A DNA stretch of 11,105 nt. Source: CAZQSL01 sp964595945 (GTDB lineage: Bacteria; UBP15; UBA6099; JAJRTR01). Made by a program: the position numbers and the translations under genes. The first letter of the stretch is position 1. The number at the start of each line of letters is the position of its first letter. The stretch covers positions 1-11,105 of the forward strand of contig CAZQSL010000116.1 in the NCBI GenBank assembly GCA_964595945.1, in the 5' to 3' direction. The notes beneath the pieces are model-generated. The model saw nothing but the letters and a program-made list of their open reading frames with translations, made no database searches and had not been told where the DNA came from. Below are positions 1 to 6,790 of the stretch, one piece after another.

Positions 1-41
1 ATGGCTGGACTATTGCATATAAAGTTTTTCGGTAGAGGTTT

Positions 42-73
42 GGAGACCCCATTTTGTCAAAAAGGGGGTCTCC
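42..73. repeat. Hairpin inside the left repeat copy
   Basis: The arms GGAGACCCC (42-50) and GGGGTCTCC (65-73) are perfect reverse complements. The 14-nt interval between them can extend the stem through its A and T runs. In the right repeat copy the same arms exist (10191-10199 and 10407-10415) but are separated by a 189-bp insertion. This is probably a structural part of the repeat unit. It is not placed to terminate any visible gene. Confidence 0.75.
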
Positions 74-283
74 ATGCTCTTGTCGTGAACGCTTACAAAT
101 TCCCTATCACAATTTATCGAAGCGACCCGATAGAGCAGCCTTGTATCAGGCGGGAATAAACCCAGCCTCTTCGAAAAACAGTCATGATCTATCCGTGAAA
201 TCCGTGTCAAAAAGTCTTTTATTGTTTTCGGATGGTACACCAGATCATCCCGGCAGACCATAACCATACATAGGGAAATTCAA

Positions 284-311
284 CCCCGAATTCTATTGAC
301 GAATTCGGGTC
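284..311. mobile_element. 28-bp palindromic mini-insertion in the left repeat copy
   Basis: The core is CCCGAATTC, 7-nt loop, GAATTCGGG. The right repeat copy reads straight across this position (ATCAATTGAATTTCC, 9739-9753), so it is an empty site. The inserted palindrome is flanked by CAA on both sides (281-283 and 312-314), a likely 3-bp target duplication. A near-identical palindrome lies at 10373-10397, at the end of a longer insertion in the right copy. Seen directly: the palindrome, the empty site and the flanking repeats. Inferred: that it moved as an element. Confidence 0.65.
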
Positions 312-362
312 CAATTGATATTTCATATTAACGATTGTCTCCAGTCACCTGCCGGGGAACGC

Positions 363-395
363 GAAAAGGGAGGAGTGTATGACACTCTCCTCCCT
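363..395 (-). terminator. Rho-independent terminator after the SCP2-like gene
   Basis: On the minus strand a stem AGGGAGGAG/CTCCTCCCT (arms 387-395 and 367-375, 11-nt loop) is followed by TTTTCG. It lies about 27-60 nt downstream of the stop codon at 422, a classical position for the end of the minus-strand gene cluster. From here to 325 I see nothing else. Confidence 0.8.
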
Positions 396-421
396 GTGGG
401 ATTCGTATATGGTGGGGCAGG

Positions 422-1189
422 TCAGGCGGCTACGTATTTCTGGAGCTTTTCGAGCATGATGTTGAGATTGTCGATCATGAGCAGATAGCCCTGGAGTTTG
501 ACTTCGCCGAGACCGACTGCCACATTGGCGTCGAGTTTGTTGTTGAAGAGTTTGTAGGCTGTCTCATAATCTTTGAGGGCGAGTTTCGCGAGGGGGATGC
601 CGGCTGGTCTGCCCTTGCCGGTGGAGAATTTTCCATCGTCGCCTTTCTGGATGTAGGCTGCGGGGCCGCCCGCGATGTCCATGACGATGGGCCCTTTGAT
701 GATGGAGCTGGCGGTTTTGGCGGCGGTGGGATCGTTGTTGGCGATTTCGCGTGCGCCGTAGAGGGCTGCGAGCATCATGAGTTCGACGCAGAACTCGAAG
801 TTTTTGCGGTCCTTGAGGAGCTGTTCTGTCGGTTTCATGTAGACATTGAGCCTGTCGGACAGTTTGGTGAATTTGTTGATGAGGCCCATGTTGGGGAGTG
901 GCCAGGGGAGGGGAATGACTTTTTTGTCTCCCTCGAACATTCTGTTGAGTTTTGCAGGGGTGGAGAACCAGAGGCCCTGTGAGGGCAGAGTGACAGCTTT
1001 CGGCATGACTTCGCATGCGCCGCCTTTGAAGGAGATTGTGGTGGCGGGGCCGCCGCTCACGTGAAACATGATTGTGCCTTTGATACTGGCCGCGATTTTT
1101 TTCGCTTCCGGGTCGTATTTCACGACTTCCTCAAGCAGAGGCAGTACTGCCCTGAGGTAAATGTTCGAGATCACCAGTTCCTTATCCAT
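422..1189 (-). CDS. Tandem SCP2-like (sterol carrier-type) domain protein
   Basis: This is a 255-residue soluble protein with no signal peptide or membrane segment. It appears to be two copies of one domain. The helix and strand start at residues 5-60 (DPEAKKIAASIKG, then SGGPATTISFKGG) and recur at 131-185 (DPTAAKTASSIIKG, then AGGPAAYIQKGDD) with a constant offset of about 128 residues. The pattern (KG, a strand ending in GGPA, a hydrophobic C-terminal helix) resembles SCP2-type lipid-binding domains, which shield hydrophobic ligands; no ligand can be named. ATG is preceded by GGAGGTG (1194-1200), a very good ribosome binding site. A 91-bp gap separates it from the upstream TMTC-like gene, so it may be co-transcribed or have its own promoter, and a terminator follows it. 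The family assignment is by motif impression only. The duplication is seen directly. Confidence 0.6.
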   Translation of the reverse strand: MDKELVISNIYLRAVLPLLEEVVKYDPEAKKIAASIKGTIMFHVSGGPATTISFKGGACEVMPKAVTLPSQGLWFSTPAKLNRMFEGDKKVIPLPWPLPNMGLINKFTKLSDRLNVYMKPTEQLLKDRKNFEFCVELMMLAALYGAREIANNDPTAAKTASSIIKGPIVMDIAGGPAAYIQKGDDGKFSTGKGRPAGIPLAKLALKDYETAYKLFNNKLDANVAVGLGEVKLQGYLLMIDNLNIMLEKLQKYVAA

Positions 1190-1280
1190 GAGACACCTCC
1201 GAGGATGAATTTACTATATTTCCTCGATAAAGGAAAGATATTTTTTTACCGTATCGAGTGAACGGCAATTGCGCCAATTG

Positions 1281-3113
1281 TCACCGGCGTTGACTGGTAT
1301 TATCGCTTAGAGTTGCCAGACGTTCAAGATTTTTTCTTGCCGGTTTGTTTTGGGGGTCTTTCGACAGTATCGAGCGGAAGATTTTTTCAGCTCCGCGCGT
1401 GTCGCCTGACTCGATGAGTGCGACGCCGAGATTACCCATTGCATTTATATTGTCCGGTTCTGCGGCAAGGACGTTGCCATATTCTTTTACAGCTTCGCTG
1501 GTGCGGCCGGAGGCGAGGAGAGAATTGGCGAGGAGGTAGCGTGCTGCGGTCCAGCGGGGCTGTTGCCTGAGTGCGTCTACAAGGTACGGGATGGCGCGTG
1601 CGGGTTGTCCTGCCTGCATCCACATTAATGCAAGATTATACCTTACATCGTTCGATGGGTGAACCCTCAGGGCATTTTCGTATGCGTAGCGCGCGCAGCG
1701 CAGGTCGCGAAGATTGATGCAGGCGGCGCCGAGGGAGAGCCATGGCTCGTAGTGGCGCGGGTCGATCTGGATGGCGGCGTGGAGTTGTTCGAGCGCTTCG
1801 GTGTTGCGTCCGGCCTTGAGGAGTTCGCGTCCGTAGCTGCCGCGTGCGCGTGAGTTGCCGGGGCATGTGGCGGCGGCGCCTTCCCAGAGTTTGAGCGGTG
1901 AGCGCCAGTCGGTGTTGCGCTGTATGGTGGCTGAGGCGAACATGGCGGCGATGGCGATGAGAAATCCATAGCCGGCGACGCGGGCGAGGCGGCTGTTTTT
2001 GGGCGACACGCCTTTTGTGTCCGCGAATATGTCGGTGAAGATTGAAGCGACGGCGAGGCAGAGGCCGAAAGCGGGGAGGTACATGTAGCGTTCGGCCATG
2101 GCTGCGCCGAAGGGTACGATGTTGGAGATGGGGCCGAGTGATATGAGGTAGAAAAATATGCCGAATGCGGCGGCGCGTGCGCTGCGGATGAGCGAGATGG
2201 CGAAGGCAAGGAGCGCGATGTGGCACAGGGCCGAGGCGATGACGATGGCGTCGGTGTACGCGTGGGGTGTGGGACAGTGTTCGATGCTGAGGCGTGCCGG
2301 CATGAAGAAGAGTCTGAGGTATGTGAGAAATGCTTCGGCCATCATGGGGATGGTGCCTGCGAGAGTGCCGCCCGGGTAGACGGGTGATGCGCCTGAGGCG
2401 GGGTTGGTCATGAGTGCGAAGCGGATTATGAGAAATGCGGTGGTGGCGAGAGTGATGGCGGCAAGTGCGGGTAGCGCGCCGCCGGTGAGGTTTTTTCTGC
2501 GGGCGTAGAGGATTTCCCACAGAATGGCGAGCGGCAGGAGTATGGCGGCTGATTCTTTTGCGAACATGGCGGCGAGGGCCGTGATGGCGGCTGCGGCAAG
2601 TTTCGCTGCGCCGCCTTTTTTGCGGTAGCGGATGTAGAGTGTGAGGGAGATGAAGAGGAAGAGCGCGGAGAGCGGGTCTTCGATGAATGAGCTGCCGTTG
2701 ACGGCCTCGGTGAGCAGCGGGTGGACGGCGAAGAGGAGCGCGGCGGCGAATGGAGCGGCGACGGCGCCTGCTGCTTCGAGCGCGAGGAGAAACGCGGCGG
2801 CGGTGGCTGTCGAGTGGACGGCGACGCTGGTGGCGCGGAAGATCGCCGGGGCGCGGCCGCCCAGGACGGCATCGGTGATCGAGAGTGCTGTGGCTACTGG
2901 CCGGTAGGAGCGTTCGCCGGAGATGTCGAAGTATTCTTTGGTGAATAGTTTTCTGTAGCTGGAGGATTGTTCGAGAGCGGCGTTGCCTTCGATGAGTACG
3001 AGGTCGTCGTAGACGAAGGGGTTGCGCAGTGTGTTGGAGTAGACAGCGAATGCGATGGCGGCGAGGATGATGCAGAGGGTTAGTTTTGTGATGGTGGTGG
3101 ATTTTGGCTGCAA
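1281..3113 (-). CDS. TMTC-like GT-C membrane protein with C-terminal TPRs
   Basis: This 610-residue polytopic membrane protein has a first transmembrane helix at about 10-28 and an extracytoplasmic loop carrying TLRNPFVYDD (about 28-37) with the acidic pair typical of PMT/TMTC GT-C glycosyltransferases. The motif HPLLTEAVNGSSFIEDPLSALF (about 131-152, written here only as its known family pattern HP..TEAV....) follows, then many hydrophobic helices to about residue 410. About four to five TPR units (about 425-600; e.g. ALEQLHAAIQIDP) end the protein. Eukaryotic TMTC proteins transfer mannose to proteins; the bacterial relatives are mostly uncharacterised, so donor and acceptor are unknown. 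The start used is TTG at 3113 with no good ribosome binding site. A CTG at 3135-3137 in the same frame has GGAGGG at proper distance. The gene lies 69 bp downstream of the KpsF-like gene and is possibly in the same transcript. Confidence 0.75.
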   Translation of the reverse strand: MQPKSTTITKLTLCIILAAIAFAVYSNTLRNPFVYDDLVLIEGNAALEQSSSYRKLFTKEYFDISGERSYRPVATALSITDAVLGGRAPAIFRATSVAVHSTATAAAFLLALEAAGAVAAPFAAALLFAVHPLLTEAVNGSSFIEDPLSALFLFISLTLYIRYRKKGGAAKLAAAAITALAAMFAKESAAILLPLAILWEILYARRKNLTGGALPALAAITLATTAFLIIRFALMTNPASGASPVYPGGTLAGTIPMMAEAFLTYLRLFFMPARLSIEHCPTPHAYTDAIVIASALCHIALLAFAISLIRSARAAAFGIFFYLISLGPISNIVPFGAAMAERYMYLPAFGLCLAVASIFTDIFADTKGVSPKNSRLARVAGYGFLIAIAAMFASATIQRNTDWRSPLKLWEGAAATCPGNSRARGSYGRELLKAGRNTEALEQLHAAIQIDPRHYEPWLSLGAACINLRDLRCARYAYENALRVHPSNDVRYNLALMWMQAGQPARAIPYLVDALRQQPRWTAARYLLANSLLASGRTSEAVKEYGNVLAAEPDNINAMGNLGVALIESGDTRGAEKIFRSILSKDPQNKPARKNLERLATLSDNTSQRR

Positions 3114-3122
3114 AGGTTTTGT

Positions 3123-3153
3123 CGCGGAGGGGAACAGGGGAAAACCCTCCGCG
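3123..3153. promoter_or_regulatory. Intergenic hairpin overlapping a possible ribosome binding site
   Basis: The perfect arms CGCGGAGGG (3123-3131) and CCCTCCGCG (3145-3153) enclose a 13-nt loop. On the minus-strand transcript the first arm contains GGAGGG, the only good Shine-Dalgarno sequence before the TMTC-like gene, so pairing would hide it. No U-run follows the stem on the minus strand, so it is a poor terminator for the KpsF-like gene upstream. A role in translation control is inference. Confidence 0.5.
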
Positions 3154-3182
3154 CCTTTTCGGGAAATATAGTCGTGCGGGTG

Positions 3183-4172
3183 TTATTTTTTTGCGGCAGT
3201 TTTAATTGTGGGAGCCGGGGGCTGCGGGTAGCGTCCGAGGAGTCCTGACTGTACGAGGTCGTGGAGATGGATCATGCCGAGGGGCGCGCCTTTTGCGTCG
3301 GTGACGGGCAGGACGGTGACGGCGTTGTCTTCCATGTATGCGAGAGCGTCGGAGAGAGATGTGGTGGCCTGGACGCGTTTTGGATTTTTTGTCATGAGGG
3401 AGTCGACGTTGGTGAGGAACAGGTTGGTGAGAGAGCCCTGGGAGCGCTGGAGGAGACGGCGGACATCGCCGTCGGTGAGGATGCCTGTGAGTTTGCCGGA
3501 GTCGTCGGTGATGCTGATGGCGCCGAGGCCGCGCGATGTGAGAGTGATGAGAGCGTCTTTGAAGATGGTGTCGCCGGGGACGGCGGGGTTGGCGGATTTT
3601 TGGGAAAGGATGTCGCGGACGGTATGCTGGCCGGTGGCGGCGGCGGGTTTTCTTTTGTGCGATTTGGCGGCGGCCATGAGCTCCATGCCGAGGAGATCGC
3701 CGATGGCAAGTGCGGTGAGAGATGATGTGAAGCCTGCGGCGCGGTCGTTGTCGTCGTGAGGGAGAGCGGTGTTGAGGACGACAGAGCTTGCGAGGGCGAG
3801 GGGGCTGCGGGTCATGGGTGTGAGGGCGATGATTTTTGTTTTTGATGATTTGAGGATGGGGAGTATGCGAAGGATTTCGTCTGAAGCGCCGCTGCTGGAT
3901 ACGACGATGGCGATGTCTTCGGGAGAGAGAGAGATGCCGCCTTCGTAGAAGATGTCGGAGGGGCTGAGAGAGTGGGCTTTGCGGCCCGCGCCGCGGAGGG
4001 TCGATGCGAGCTTTGACGCGATGGCGCCGGACTTGCCGAGGCCGATGACGGCGATGCCGCCGGTGCAGGCTGCGATGAGGTCGAGTGCGCGGGGGAATGA
4101 TTTTGCGCATGCGGCGCTCATGGCCGATATGTCGGCGGAGAGTTGCGAGAGGGTTTTGGTGAAATTGTCCAT
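3183..4172 (-). CDS. KpsF/GutQ-family SIS-CBS protein (arabinose-5-phosphate isomerase-like, divergent)
   Basis: The 329 residues match the KdsD/KpsF length and layout: an N-terminal SIS (sugar isomerase) domain (about 35-170) with GLGKSG (45-50) and SSSGASDEI (92-100), then two CBS domains (about 185-243 with LTDGDVRRL, and about 256-312 with MIHLHDL). Family enzymes convert ribulose-5-P to arabinose-5-P for KDO synthesis in the cytoplasm. Compared with E. coli KdsD, the lysine of GKSG (K47) and the glutamate (E99) are present. The catalytic histidine of the HGDLGM motif is replaced by tyrosine (Y76 in IFYEGG), and the later HPGG motif is degenerate or lost, with a shorter loop before it. 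The enzyme may therefore have another sugar-phosphate substrate or be a sensor. ATG follows GGAGG by 8 nt and lies 21 bp after the DUF3084 gene, implying an operon. Confidence 0.85.
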   Translation of the reverse strand: MDNFTKTLSQLSADISAMSAACAKSFPRALDLIAACTGGIAVIGLGKSGAIASKLASTLRGAGRKAHSLSPSDIFYEGGISLSPEDIAIVVSSSGASDEILRILPILKSSKTKIIALTPMTRSPLALASSVVLNTALPHDDNDRAAGFTSSLTALAIGDLLGMELMAAAKSHKRKPAAATGQHTVRDILSQKSANPAVPGDTIFKDALITLTSRGLGAISITDDSGKLTGILTDGDVRRLLQRSQGSLTNLFLTNVDSLMTKNPKRVQATTSLSDALAYMEDNAVTVLPVTDAKGAPLGMIHLHDLVQSGLLGRYPQPPAPTIKTAAKK

Positions 4173-4193
4173 TGAGTGTTCCTCCGTGTCGGG

Positions 4194-5342
4194 TCAGTTG
4201 GGCGAATGCCTGAAGTCTACATTGAGGCGGCCATAGATGTGGATGTCATCGGTGGTGATGAGTTCGACGGTGTGAGAGTGGTCGAGTTTCGTGAGATCGG
4301 CAACGGCCTGCATGTAGCGTTTTGCGGTGACGACGCCGATGCGGCCAGTTTCGATGTCGGGGATCATGCCGTTGTCGCGGGCTTCGGCCGAGGCGCGGGT
4401 GAGCATGCGGGCGAGGATGCTGTTGACTTCGGTCTGGGAGAGGTTTTTTGCGATGATTTCGCGTTCTATGACTTCGCCGCGGCGGTAGATGATCCTGTCG
4501 TCGATGACGGCGAGGCGGATGTAGAGGGGCTGGCCGCTGAGCACGTTGGTGTGTGAGCGTGCTTCGATGACCATGTCGCGCCTCGGGGTGGTGTTGTCGA
4601 TGCTGGTGATCTGCTGGACAAGTATTTCACCGGCGTCTTTTTCGACAGTGGCGCCGCTGAGGATTGCGTCTTTGAAGATGTCGTTGGCAAGTTTCATGAT
4701 CTGGGAGGAAGTGTCGGATTTTTTCGCTGGGGCAGCGATGCGGATGCGGCCGAGGGGCTGGTCTTTCCTGTAGATGATGTCGCCGAAGAGGAGGTCTTTG
4801 TTGGTTTTGCCGATAGAGTCGGCGTGCTGGCGCGTGAGGGTGGTGATTTCGTTTTCGAGCTGCCGTTTTTTCTTTTCGAGGCTGGTGACTCTTGCGGCCA
4901 TTTCTTTCGAGGACGACTCGAGTGTGCGGAGTTTGACGCTTTGGAGATTGATTTCGCCGCGGATTTCGTCGAGCTCGGCCTGTTTATTTCTGGCGGCTGC
5001 GCGATATTTTGCGATGTTGCCGCGGAGTTTGTTTTCTTCGCGGATGTAGCGGGACCTGTTTCTGGCGAAGGCTTCTTCGGTGGTTTTGAGGCGGGTGGTG
5101 ATGCGCTGGATGTCGAAGATGGCGGTGCGCGCGGTCTGGGAGACGGCGAAGAGGATGGCGAGAGTGATGGAGACGATGACGACGCCGGTGAGGACGGTGA
5201 TGATGTTGGATGTGTATTTCGGACGCAGGCCGAAGATGGATACGCGGCGTTTGCCCACGCGGCGGCCTACCTTGTTGCCGAGATACGCGATGAGGCCGCT
5301 GATGATGATCAGCAGCAGTATGATGAGGATGCCGAAGAGCAT
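4194..5342 (-). CDS. DUF3084 domain inner-membrane protein
   Basis: This 382-residue protein has a membrane helix at residues 2-20 and the DUF3084 signature between two helices (GNKVGRRVGKRR, then SIFGLRPKYTS, about 22-46), followed by a second helix at about 46-68. A charged coiled coil follows (about 75-185, rich in K, E, R and Q), then a mixed alpha/beta C-terminal domain up to 382. The family is of unknown function and is expected to be anchored in the inner membrane with a large soluble part. The start is uncertain: ATG at 5342 places the helix at the very N terminus as usual for the family, but lacks a clear ribosome binding site. An in-frame TTG at 5384 would add 14 residues and has only AAAGG almost touching it. 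The gene is coupled to the KpsF-like gene downstream (21-bp gap). Confidence 0.85.
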   Translation of the reverse strand: MLFGILIILLLIIISGLIAYLGNKVGRRVGKRRVSIFGLRPKYTSNIITVLTGVVIVSITLAILFAVSQTARTAIFDIQRITTRLKTTEEAFARNRSRYIREENKLRGNIAKYRAAARNKQAELDEIRGEINLQSVKLRTLESSSKEMAARVTSLEKKKRQLENEITTLTRQHADSIGKTNKDLLFGDIIYRKDQPLGRIRIAAPAKKSDTSSQIMKLANDIFKDAILSGATVEKDAGEILVQQITSIDNTTPRRDMVIEARSHTNVLSGQPLYIRLAVIDDRIIYRRGEVIEREIIAKNLSQTEVNSILARMLTRASAEARDNGMIPDIETGRIGVVTAKRYMQAVADLTKLDHSHTVELITTDDIHIYGRLNVDFRHSPN

Positions 5343-5436
5343 GTGCGTGTCTGGATCGTGGCGGCGTAACTCTGTGAGCCACAAGCCTTTAAGTTTGAAT
5401 TGCCGGGGGTGCGCGGTGGCGCCCGGTTATGAAGAA

Positions 5437-5442
5437 ATTATA
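5437..5442 (-). promoter_or_regulatory. Candidate -10 box for the DUF3084 operon
   Basis: TATAAT is read on the minus strand, about 53 nt upstream of TTG 5384 and 95 nt upstream of ATG 5342. No convincing -35 hexamer lies 16-18 nt further upstream, so this is a weak call. It sits in the 100-bp gap after the DUF362 gene, where I see no terminator. Confidence 0.35.
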
Positions 5443-5484
5443 TATCAAAAAGGGGCGGACTGCACTTGCCGGAGCGTGATGGTG

Positions 5485-6624
5485 TCAGATGCCGAGTCGT
5501 TCGATGATGCGGACGGCAAGTGGTTTGTGGAGGTCGACGGCGTCGTGGGGGCAGAGTTCGTGGCAGCAGTAGCAGAGTACGCATTTCGAGTTGTCGATGA
5601 GGTAGGAGGGAGACTTGGTGATGGCGGCTGCGGGGCATACGTCGTGGCAGGTGGCGCATTTTTTGCATTTTTTCGTGTCGATGACGGGGCGGACAGTCAT
5701 GAGGGATTCGTTGAGTGGGGAGGCGATGTCGAGGATTTTCATGAGTGCGTTGGAGGGGCGTTTGCATTTCTTTTTGAATTGTTCGATCGTGCCGCCCGTG
5801 AGGTGGATGGAGTTGAGGGATGTCGCGCCGAGATTGCGGTTGCGCGCGGTGACGATGGTGCCGATTTCGGAGGGGTCGAATCCCATGGTGGAGCAGCAGA
5901 TCGTGTCGAGAGCGAGAGCGTCGGGCGATGCGGCGAGATAATTGAGGGAGACTGGCGTGCCCTGGCTTGGGCCGACTCCTTCCATGCCGACGATTGCGTC
6001 GGCGAAGTTGAGTGCCGGGGGCATGTATGAGAATATGTCTACGAGGGTGGTGGCGAAGTCGAGGTATTTGCTGTGTTTGTGGGCTTCCATGCGGTTTTGC
6101 ATGGTGACGATGCCGAACATGTTTTTGAGGGCTCCCGTGTAGCGGGCCTGCATGTGAGTTTTGACTTTGCAGAAGTTGATGATGGCGTCGATTTCGTCGA
6201 GAAATTTCGGGACGTGGATGGTGTGCATGAATTGGGCTCCGGAGACGGAGACTTCTCTGAAGCCGCCTTGTTCGAGAGTGACGAGGGTGGCGCCGGTGGC
6301 TTCGGCGACCTCGGTCATCTGAGTGGCTTTGTGGACGCGGGCTGTGGTGCCTGCGTAGAATCCGCCGGGCAGGTCTCCGAATGAGACGCGCACGCCGAAA
6401 TCGAGCAGGTGGCGTATGAGCGCGATCATGACGGAGGGGTGTGTGGTGCAGGCTTTTTCGGGCGGGACGGCCATGAGGAGATTGGGCTTGACGAGTATGT
6501 GCTGTCCGGGTTGTATGTATTTGCCGAGGCCGCCGAGTTGTGTGATGAGGGTGGAGATGGCCGTAACGGTTTCTTTTTCGTCGTAGGATGTGCATCTGGT
6601 GATGGCTACATGTGATTTCTGCAT
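5485..6624 (-). CDS. DUF362 protein with C-terminal 2x[4Fe-4S] ferredoxin domain
   Basis: This 379-residue cytoplasmic protein has an N-terminal DUF362 domain (about 5-300) with family-typical stretches: VKPNLLMAVPPEKACTTHP (about 45-63), FCKVKTHMQARYTGALKNMFG (about 150-170, containing the KTH and K-N-x-FG signature) and the ADAIVGMEGVGP block. It ends in a bacterial ferredoxin module with cysteines 320, 323, 326 and 330 (CxxCxxCxxxCP) and 348, 351, 354 and 358 (CxxCxxCxxxCP), enough for two [4Fe-4S] clusters. DUF362 proteins are common in anaerobes and their reaction is unknown. A redox role is inferred from the clusters. ATG is preceded by AGGGAG at 6 nt. The gene has its own promoter-like sequence and a terminator lies between it and the sigma operon, so it likely starts a new transcript. 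Confidence 0.9.
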   Translation of the reverse strand: MQKSHVAITRCTSYDEKETVTAISTLITQLGGLGKYIQPGQHILVKPNLLMAVPPEKACTTHPSVMIALIRHLLDFGVRVSFGDLPGGFYAGTTARVHKATQMTEVAEATGATLVTLEQGGFREVSVSGAQFMHTIHVPKFLDEIDAIINFCKVKTHMQARYTGALKNMFGIVTMQNRMEAHKHSKYLDFATTLVDIFSYMPPALNFADAIVGMEGVGPSQGTPVSLNYLAASPDALALDTICCSTMGFDPSEIGTIVTARNRNLGATSLNSIHLTGGTIEQFKKKCKRPSNALMKILDIASPLNESLMTVRPVIDTKKCKKCATCHDVCPAAAITKSPSYLIDNSKCVLCYCCHELCPHDAVDLHKPLAVRIIERLGI

Positions 6625-6668
6625 GCGGGGCTCCCTGGTGCGAGTGGCGGGTCTGTCGAAGACTATTA

Positions 6669-6681
6669 ACCATTATATGGT
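6669..6681 (-). promoter_or_regulatory. Candidate promoter -10 with overlapping palindrome upstream of the DUF362 gene
   Basis: On the minus strand TATAAT (6672-6677) lies about 48 nt before the ATG and sits in a perfect 13-nt palindrome, ACCAT-ATA-ATGGT (6669-6681). No good -35 hexamer is visible. The palindrome could be an operator or chance. The surrounding DNA is AT-rich compared with the genes. Confidence 0.4.
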
Positions 6682-6730
6682 AATTCATGGAAAATATCTT
6701 TTCAGGGGGCGCTTTTTTGAGCGGTGCATA

Positions 6731-6758
6731 ATAAACGGCAGGTGGGGATACCTGCCGT
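6731..6758 (-). terminator. Rho-independent terminator of the sigma/anti-sigma/LTxxQ operon
   Basis: The stem ACGGCAGGT/ACCTGCCGT (arms 6750-6758 and 6735-6743 as read on the minus strand, 6-nt loop) is followed on the minus strand by TTTATTATG. It lies 33-60 nt after the stop codon at 6791. Confidence 0.8.
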
Positions 6759-6790
6759 ATTTGTCGGTGATTGGATGTGCGGGCTGGAGC

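Larger units (their letters stand above)
1..324 (-). repeat. Dispersed intergenic repeat, left copy (inverted relative to 9734-10456)
   Basis: The reverse complement of this stretch matches the right copy in three blocks. The longest block (about 98-280 against 9747-9930) has about 9 mismatches in 184 bp by my count, and its first ~96 bp are identical. Further blocks are around 74-98 (against 10168-10200) and 1-55 (against 10402-10456). The match reaches base 1, so this copy may continue beyond the window. A reading frame of 85 codons on the minus strand is conserved with the right copy only while the DNA itself is nearly identical, and it is broken by the right copy's insertions. I therefore treat the unit as non-coding. 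It contains a strong hairpin (42-73) and a small palindromic insertion (284-311). Confidence 0.9.

Noticed and set aside
10..267. 85-codon minus-strand reading frame beginning MVMVCRDD, similar to a plus-strand frame at 9760-10035
   Set aside because: The similarity comes from the DNA repeat itself. The frames diverge completely after the right copy's insertion, no ribosome binding site precedes them, and the translation looks like a translated intergenic repeat.
1636..2520. 294-codon minus-strand frame rich in R, H and P inside the TMTC-like gene
   Set aside because: It is an out-of-frame shadow of a GC-rich gene. The overlapping frame has membrane helices, TPRs and family motifs.
5080..6030. 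316-codon plus-strand frame opposite the DUF362 and DUF3084 genes
   Set aside because: It lies antisense to two clearly recognised genes and their gap, and its composition (long runs of V, G, D, E) is what the opposite strand of C-ending codons gives.
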